A stretch of 54,156 nucleotides of DNA from Sphingomonas sp. AR_OL41 (GTDB lineage: Bacteria > Pseudomonadota > Alphaproteobacteria > Sphingomonadales > Sphingomonadaceae). The DNA lies in NCBI RefSeq assembly GCF_029911635.1, contig NZ_JARYTI010000033.1, forward strand, positions 1 through 54,156, in the 5' to 3' direction. Made by a program: the position numbers and the translations under genes. Shown in pieces: positions 50,742 to 54,156 of the stretch. Each line of letters opens with the position of its first letter. Position 1 is the first letter of the stretch. The notes beneath the pieces are model-generated. The model saw only the letters and a list, made by a program, of their open reading frames with translations, searched no databases and was not told the DNA's origin.

Positions 50742-53261
50742 ATGCCGATCGTACCGGTGGAAGAGAATAAGGTCGGCGTTGCCGGCCTGACCGATGCAAA
50801 ACTGCGCCCGGCCGATTACAGCGGCAGCGGGCTGGAAGCGCTGGGCGCGGGGCTGGCCGGGGTCGGCAAGGCCGGTTCGGAGCTGGCCGACAGCCTGCCG
50901 GGACAGGAGGAAGCCAAGCGCCGGCACGCGGCACTACTGCGCACCGACCTCGCCGCAAAACGGGCGTGGAACGAGGGCCATGAGGCCAATGCCGCGCTGC
51001 TCGACGGCTTCCGCCAGTTCAAGGGCAAGGACGCGCGCGACGCGCTCGCCCCGGTGGCCGAGGCGATGGCGCAAAATCTCCACGCCGTGCGCCAAGGGCA
51101 CGAAGATGCGCATGTGCGCGCGATCATCGACGGCCCGCTGGCACACCGCACCGCGCAGGACATCATGGATCTCCACGCTCATGCCGATGCGCAGGACGCC
51201 ATCGCACAGGCGCAGGAGAGCGAGCGGGTGATCGCCAACAGCGCGACCGAGGCCCTGCGCCACGCCGACGACCCGACACGCTTCGACCACGCCATCGCTA
51301 CCGGTGAGAACACGCTGCGCCGCCAGGGCGAGCTGGCCGGCAAGCCCGAAGCGGCGATCGACGGCGATATCGCCACCTGGCGCTCAGCGCGTTACGTCGA
51401 GGCAGTGCATGCGCTGGCGCCGCGCGACGGGCTCGGCGCCACCGCACTGTTCGAACGCTATCGCGACCAGCTGACCCCCGCCGACCGCTCGGGACTCGAA
51501 CCGCTGTTGCACGAACCGATGGCGCAGACGCAGGCGATCGCCGACATCGACACCGCCGCACTGGCGGCCGCGCCGTTCGCACCGCTGACGCCACAGGGCG
51601 ACCCGCTGCTGGCCGACCGGATGCGGACGATCACATCGCATTTCGACCGCGTGCTGCTGCCCGAACTGATGCAGCGCTACGGCGGCGACGCCGCACGCGC
51701 CTGGGCCGCAACGCAGATCGGCACCGACGCGGTCGATGATCTGGTCAAGCAGCATGGCGATGGCTGGTATCAGGCGCTGCCGGAGGCGGCGCGGAACGGG
51801 GTCGCGCATAACTTCGCGCTGCTCAAGGCCGGCAGCTCGGCCCGCACCGCACCACAGGACCGCGCCGCCGTCGCAGCATCGCTCGCCGGGCTCGACGATA
51901 CGCGCCGGGGTTACGCACAACGCGAACTGACGCTGCGCAGCAACCGCGCCGACCAGGCCCGCCGCGCCGCGCAAGGCGTCGCCGCTGATCAAGCCTATGC
52001 GGTGGCCGACCAGCTCGGCCACGACTTCACCTCGCTCGCGCAGCTTCCCGCCAAGGTGCGTGCCGACCTGTCCGACCAGACCAGCACCGCGCTCCAGCGC
52101 CAGGCCGATGCCAATATCGATCCGCAGCCGGTCGCCCCCGAAGGCGCGGTGTCGCTCGCACTGCGCAACATGGCCACCACCGCGCCCGAGGCGTTCCGCG
52201 ATCTCGACATGCGCGAATATCGGCCGCTCGTCTCGGCGGACGAATATGCGATGTTCGAGCGGCTGCAGCGGCGGGTGGGCTTGAACGACGGCGTCGCCTT
52301 TACGCCGCCAGGGCCAGGGGTTGAGAGTGAGGACACACGCCAACAACCCAATGAGGATCTCGCTCCGCCACCCGAGGAGCTATACGAATCGCATGGGACT
52401 GAGCCCAACCCGGTGCCCGACGGCGGGGGAATGCGGTTTGCCGCGATGACCACGGGTTCGCCAGGCACCCCATCACCGAAGCCGCGCCAAGACCTCGCGC
52501 AGCGATGGCGGCAGCATCCGGAACTCAGGCAGCAAGACCCTGAACTCATAAACGCTGCAAGATCTTTGGACGCTGCGGAGAAGTTGCTGAAGAGCAATTA
52601 TATCCCAATGCTGAAAAATATGGGATTCAGCGACCAGACGCCGGGTGACATCGTCAAGGAACAGACATTGGCGAAGCTAAGAAACGTCATCATCCCGATG
52701 GCGCTGCAGCGTGGGGTCGTGTTTGGCAAATACTCCGATCAAGATCTGGGCGCGGGTGGCTACAAGGCTGGCCTTCTCTTCAACGCGCTCCGCAATGCCT
52801 ATGCACTTGCGCTGAACGACCGGCAAAGGGAGGCGCTACGATATTTCACGAGCAAGGAAGGTGGCCATTGGACACCGGCTCAAGCCGCCGGCATCGTCGC
52901 AAACCTGACTAAGGAGTCGCGGTTGGACTCGCAGTTGGGACAAGAAAAAGGTGGCCCCGGTTATGGGATCGCGCAATGGGAACGCGGCAAAGAGCGCGCT
53001 TTAGCATTTAAAGCACTGTTCGGAATCGACATTTCACGATCATCATTCCGTCAACAGCTCGCATTCGTAAATTATGAACTTACAGTAAAGCCAAAGCTAT
53101 ACCGAGAAGCCGGTGACGATTTGCGAAAGCAGTCAACGCCTGCTGGAGCAGGAAACTCATTTTCGCTTAACTTTGAAGCAATGAAAAACAAAACAACTCA
53201 GCCCGTCGAGAGAGCGAATTATGCGATAGAGGTTTTCGAAGAATTTTACGGCAAAAAATAG
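50742..53261 (+). CDS. Phage virion-like protein with C-terminal tail-lysozyme domain (chimeric)
   Basis: The 839-residue protein starts at 50742 with GGAG upstream. The N-terminus ('GSGLEALGAGLAGVGKAGSE', then long Ala/Asp/Gln-rich helical stretches to about 520) resembles internal virion or tail-associated proteins of phages. A Pro/Glu-rich linker (about 525-570) follows. The C-terminal part (about 695-839) matches phage tail lysozyme, with candidate catalytic Glu725 in 'VANLTKESRLDSQLG' and 'GPGYGIAQWERGKERALAF'. GC falls from about 77% in the 60 bases at 51541 to 40% at 53161, so the C-terminus looks newly acquired. No signal peptide or other phage genes are seen. Confidence 0.75.
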   Translation: MPIVPVEENKVGVAGLTDAKLRPADYSGSGLEALGAGLAGVGKAGSELADSLPGQEEAKRRHAALLRTDLAAKRAWNEGHEANAALLDGFRQFKGKDARDALAPVAEAMAQNLHAVRQGHEDAHVRAIIDGPLAHRTAQDIMDLHAHADAQDAIAQAQESERVIANSATEALRHADDPTRFDHAIATGENTLRRQGELAGKPEAAIDGDIATWRSARYVEAVHALAPRDGLGATALFERYRDQLTPADRSGLEPLLHEPMAQTQAIADIDTAALAAAPFAPLTPQGDPLLADRMRTITSHFDRVLLPELMQRYGGDAARAWAATQIGTDAVDDLVKQHGDGWYQALPEAARNGVAHNFALLKAGSSARTAPQDRAAVAASLAGLDDTRRGYAQRELTLRSNRADQARRAAQGVAADQAYAVADQLGHDFTSLAQLPAKVRADLSDQTSTALQRQADANIDPQPVAPEGAVSLALRNMATTAPEAFRDLDMREYRPLVSADEYAMFERLQRRVGLNDGVAFTPPGPGVESEDTRQQPNEDLAPPPEELYESHGTEPNPVPDGGGMRFAAMTTGSPGTPSPKPRQDLAQRWRQHPELRQQDPELINAARSLDAAEKLLKSNYIPMLKNMGFSDQTPGDIVKEQTLAKLRNVIIPMALQRGVVFGKYSDQDLGAGGYKAGLLFNALRNAYALALNDRQREALRYFTSKEGGHWTPAQAAGIVANLTKESRLDSQLGQEKGGPGYGIAQWERGKERALAFKALFGIDISRSSFRQQLAFVNYELTVKPKLYREAGDDLRKQSTPAGAGNSFSLNFEAMKNKTTQPVERANYAIEVFEEFYGKK

Positions 53262-53323
53262 CAGGTAATTATATTGATATGCAAAAACATAATATTATTG
53301 TATAATACCGTATAAGTGTAATT

Positions 53324-53704
53324 TCACTTTATGATGCACAATCTAGCTTTGCTGTTAAACCAGCACTGACCTCTTTTTTTTACATGTCCCAAATCTTCCT
53401 CAGCATGCATCGCTTTTATATTTGGACCATTCCATAACATCCCGGTTCCACGATCCCAATATGTAAGGTCAACTACAACGAAATATGAAAAGTAATTTTT
53501 CGGTCTCTTCTGCTCAAGTTGAAACCCTCTTATTGTGGGAGTTTCATAATAGGTATATTTACAAGGTCCTGAAATATATGTTTTTTTACCGACCGAAAAT
53601 GTACAATTAACATTCTTGACAATGGTCTTGTAACCGGAAGGTTCTCTAGCGAATGCAGCACCAAATCCGATTGACAGGATGAAAAAAAAGAGAATGAATT
53701 TCAT
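53324..53704 (-). CDS. Small secreted Cys-containing protein, candidate immunity or lysozyme inhibitor
   Basis: The 126-residue protein starts at 53704 with GAAGG upstream. It has a clear signal peptide ('MKFILFFFILSIGFGAAFAR') and a mature domain with Cys in 'VKNVNCTFSVGKKTYISGPC' and 'KKRGQCWFNSKARLCIIK', plus 'YFSYFVVVDLTYWDRGTGML'. Similar short secreted proteins with a G-x-CW-x(n)-C C-terminus occur in sphingomonads without known function. It is convergent with the lysozyme-type gene, stops 63 bases from it, and is very AT-rich (about 38% GC in the 60 bases at 53341). Immunity to the neighbouring lysozyme is an inference from position only. Confidence 0.65.
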   Translation of the reverse strand: MKFILFFFILSIGFGAAFAREPSGYKTIVKNVNCTFSVGKKTYISGPCKYTYYETPTIRGFQLEQKRPKNYFSYFVVVDLTYWDRGTGMLWNGPNIKAMHAEEDLGHVKKRGQCWFNSKARLCIIK

Positions 53705-54156
53705 CGATCACGCCTTCAACAGCAGTCGGCCTCGACTGAAACTGGCAATACCGGCTGGGGCTTCTCGTAGCGCGAACATATCGAGAACGCAAGATGTGCC
53801 GCATTGCGATCGCGACCAGGAAAAATTTTGACGACAAGGCTCGGGAAGCGCGACCATCGGCCAGTTTAGCTACGTCGTTCAGTCTTCCGGGTCAGGCTGG
53901 GATCACCGCCGCATCGACAAATGGCTGAACGGCTCCCTCTGCCTGCGTCGGTGACCGTGCAGGAGTTGCTCGAAATCCAAAACGATGCAATATTCACGAT
54001 ATGTTCCACACCAGTCGCGCAACGCTTTGGGGGCTGTAAGCACGGCGCGGGTGCGGGGGTGCGCTCGACTGATCGCCAAGAGCGCGGCCGATGCGCCGCG
54101 CGACGGGCCCGCCGCCGTTCAGCTGCTGCACCCGCCGCATCCCCCGCCCCCGCCCC
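53705..54156. other. Right-edge region, no confident gene; possible gene fragment
   Basis: A short plus-strand frame at 53832-53954 encodes 'TIGQFSYVVQSSGSGWDHRR' and then 'IDKWLNGSLCLRR' before a stop. It reads like a protein C-terminal fragment and may be a phage or other remnant. From about 54030 to the edge the DNA is GC- and Pro/Ala-rich and open on both strands. I cannot assign a gene there. Confidence 0.25.

Noticed and set aside
50742..53261. Full prophage at the right edge
   Set aside because: No capsid, portal, terminase, integrase or holin gene was seen beside the lysozyme-type protein; only a remnant or domesticated gene can be supported.
1..54156. CRISPR arrays, insertion-sequence transposases and rRNA genes
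   Set aside because: No regularly spaced direct repeats, transposase-like proteins or rRNA segments were seen anywhere in the window.
53994..54156. Minus-strand open frame at the right edge
   Set aside because: It is short, cut by the window edge, low-complexity, and the opposite strand is also open, so no coding call is justified.

Overview
The window looks like a chromosomal segment of a sphingomonad (Sphingomonas or a close relative, Alphaproteobacteria). This rests on the high-GC coding style, two TonB-dependent receptors (one carrying the sphingomonad-like 'DIVVTGSRI' plug start), a DUF6356 protein, an Ala-rich N-terminal extension on ribosomal protein S9, an ECF41 sigma factor, and dispersed alphaproteobacterial intergenic palindromes. 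No species can be named from sequence alone.

Left part (1-13.9 kb): a partial DUF697/EcsC-like membrane protein, a DUF4403 lipoprotein and a TonB-like protein; a GNAT acetyltransferase and an AraC regulator; an S41-type protease; a carotenoid/stilbene cleavage oxygenase divergent from an AraC regulator; two small hypothetical genes; a groES-groEL operon with a CIRCE operator and three intercistronic hairpins; a 3'-truncated cation:proton antiporter; and an ECF41 operon (AhpD-like protein, sigma factor, small membrane protein) with a recognisable ECF41 promoter.

Middle part (13.9-35.3 kb): a DUF2946/TonB receptor/PepSY metal-uptake operon; two tandem secreted beta-helix paralogues; a divergent LD-carboxypeptidase and Mur-ligase pair (peptidoglycan recycling); a MerC-like protein plus Zur operon with a Zur box; a lipoprotein of six approximately 40-residue W/GYxW repeats; ctaA-cutA; rplM-rpsI with a terminator; ogt and an HExxH protein; a GbsR/MarR-type regulator with the operon DUF4166, TIGR01777 epimerase, MpaB-like oxygenase and metallophosphoesterase, carrying repeated operator-like palindromes; and a globin-coupled chemoreceptor.

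Right part (35.3-54.2 kb): a carbohydrate-use island with a TonB receptor, two paralogous secreted proteins of about 1000 residues (tandem pectate-lyase-3/GH55-like beta-helices plus an SMP-30-like C-terminus), gluconokinase, a FadR-type regulator, a gluconate permease and a LuxR-type regulator. Three copies of one operator-like motif tie the TonB gene to the gluconate genes. Then follow tRNA-Gly(CCC), a CinA-type protein and methionine aminopeptidase. The right edge is accessory DNA: a chimeric phage-virion-like protein with a C-terminal tail-lysozyme domain, and a convergent, very AT-rich secreted protein that could be its immunity or inhibitor partner. This pair is the best candidate for an undescribed system in the window.
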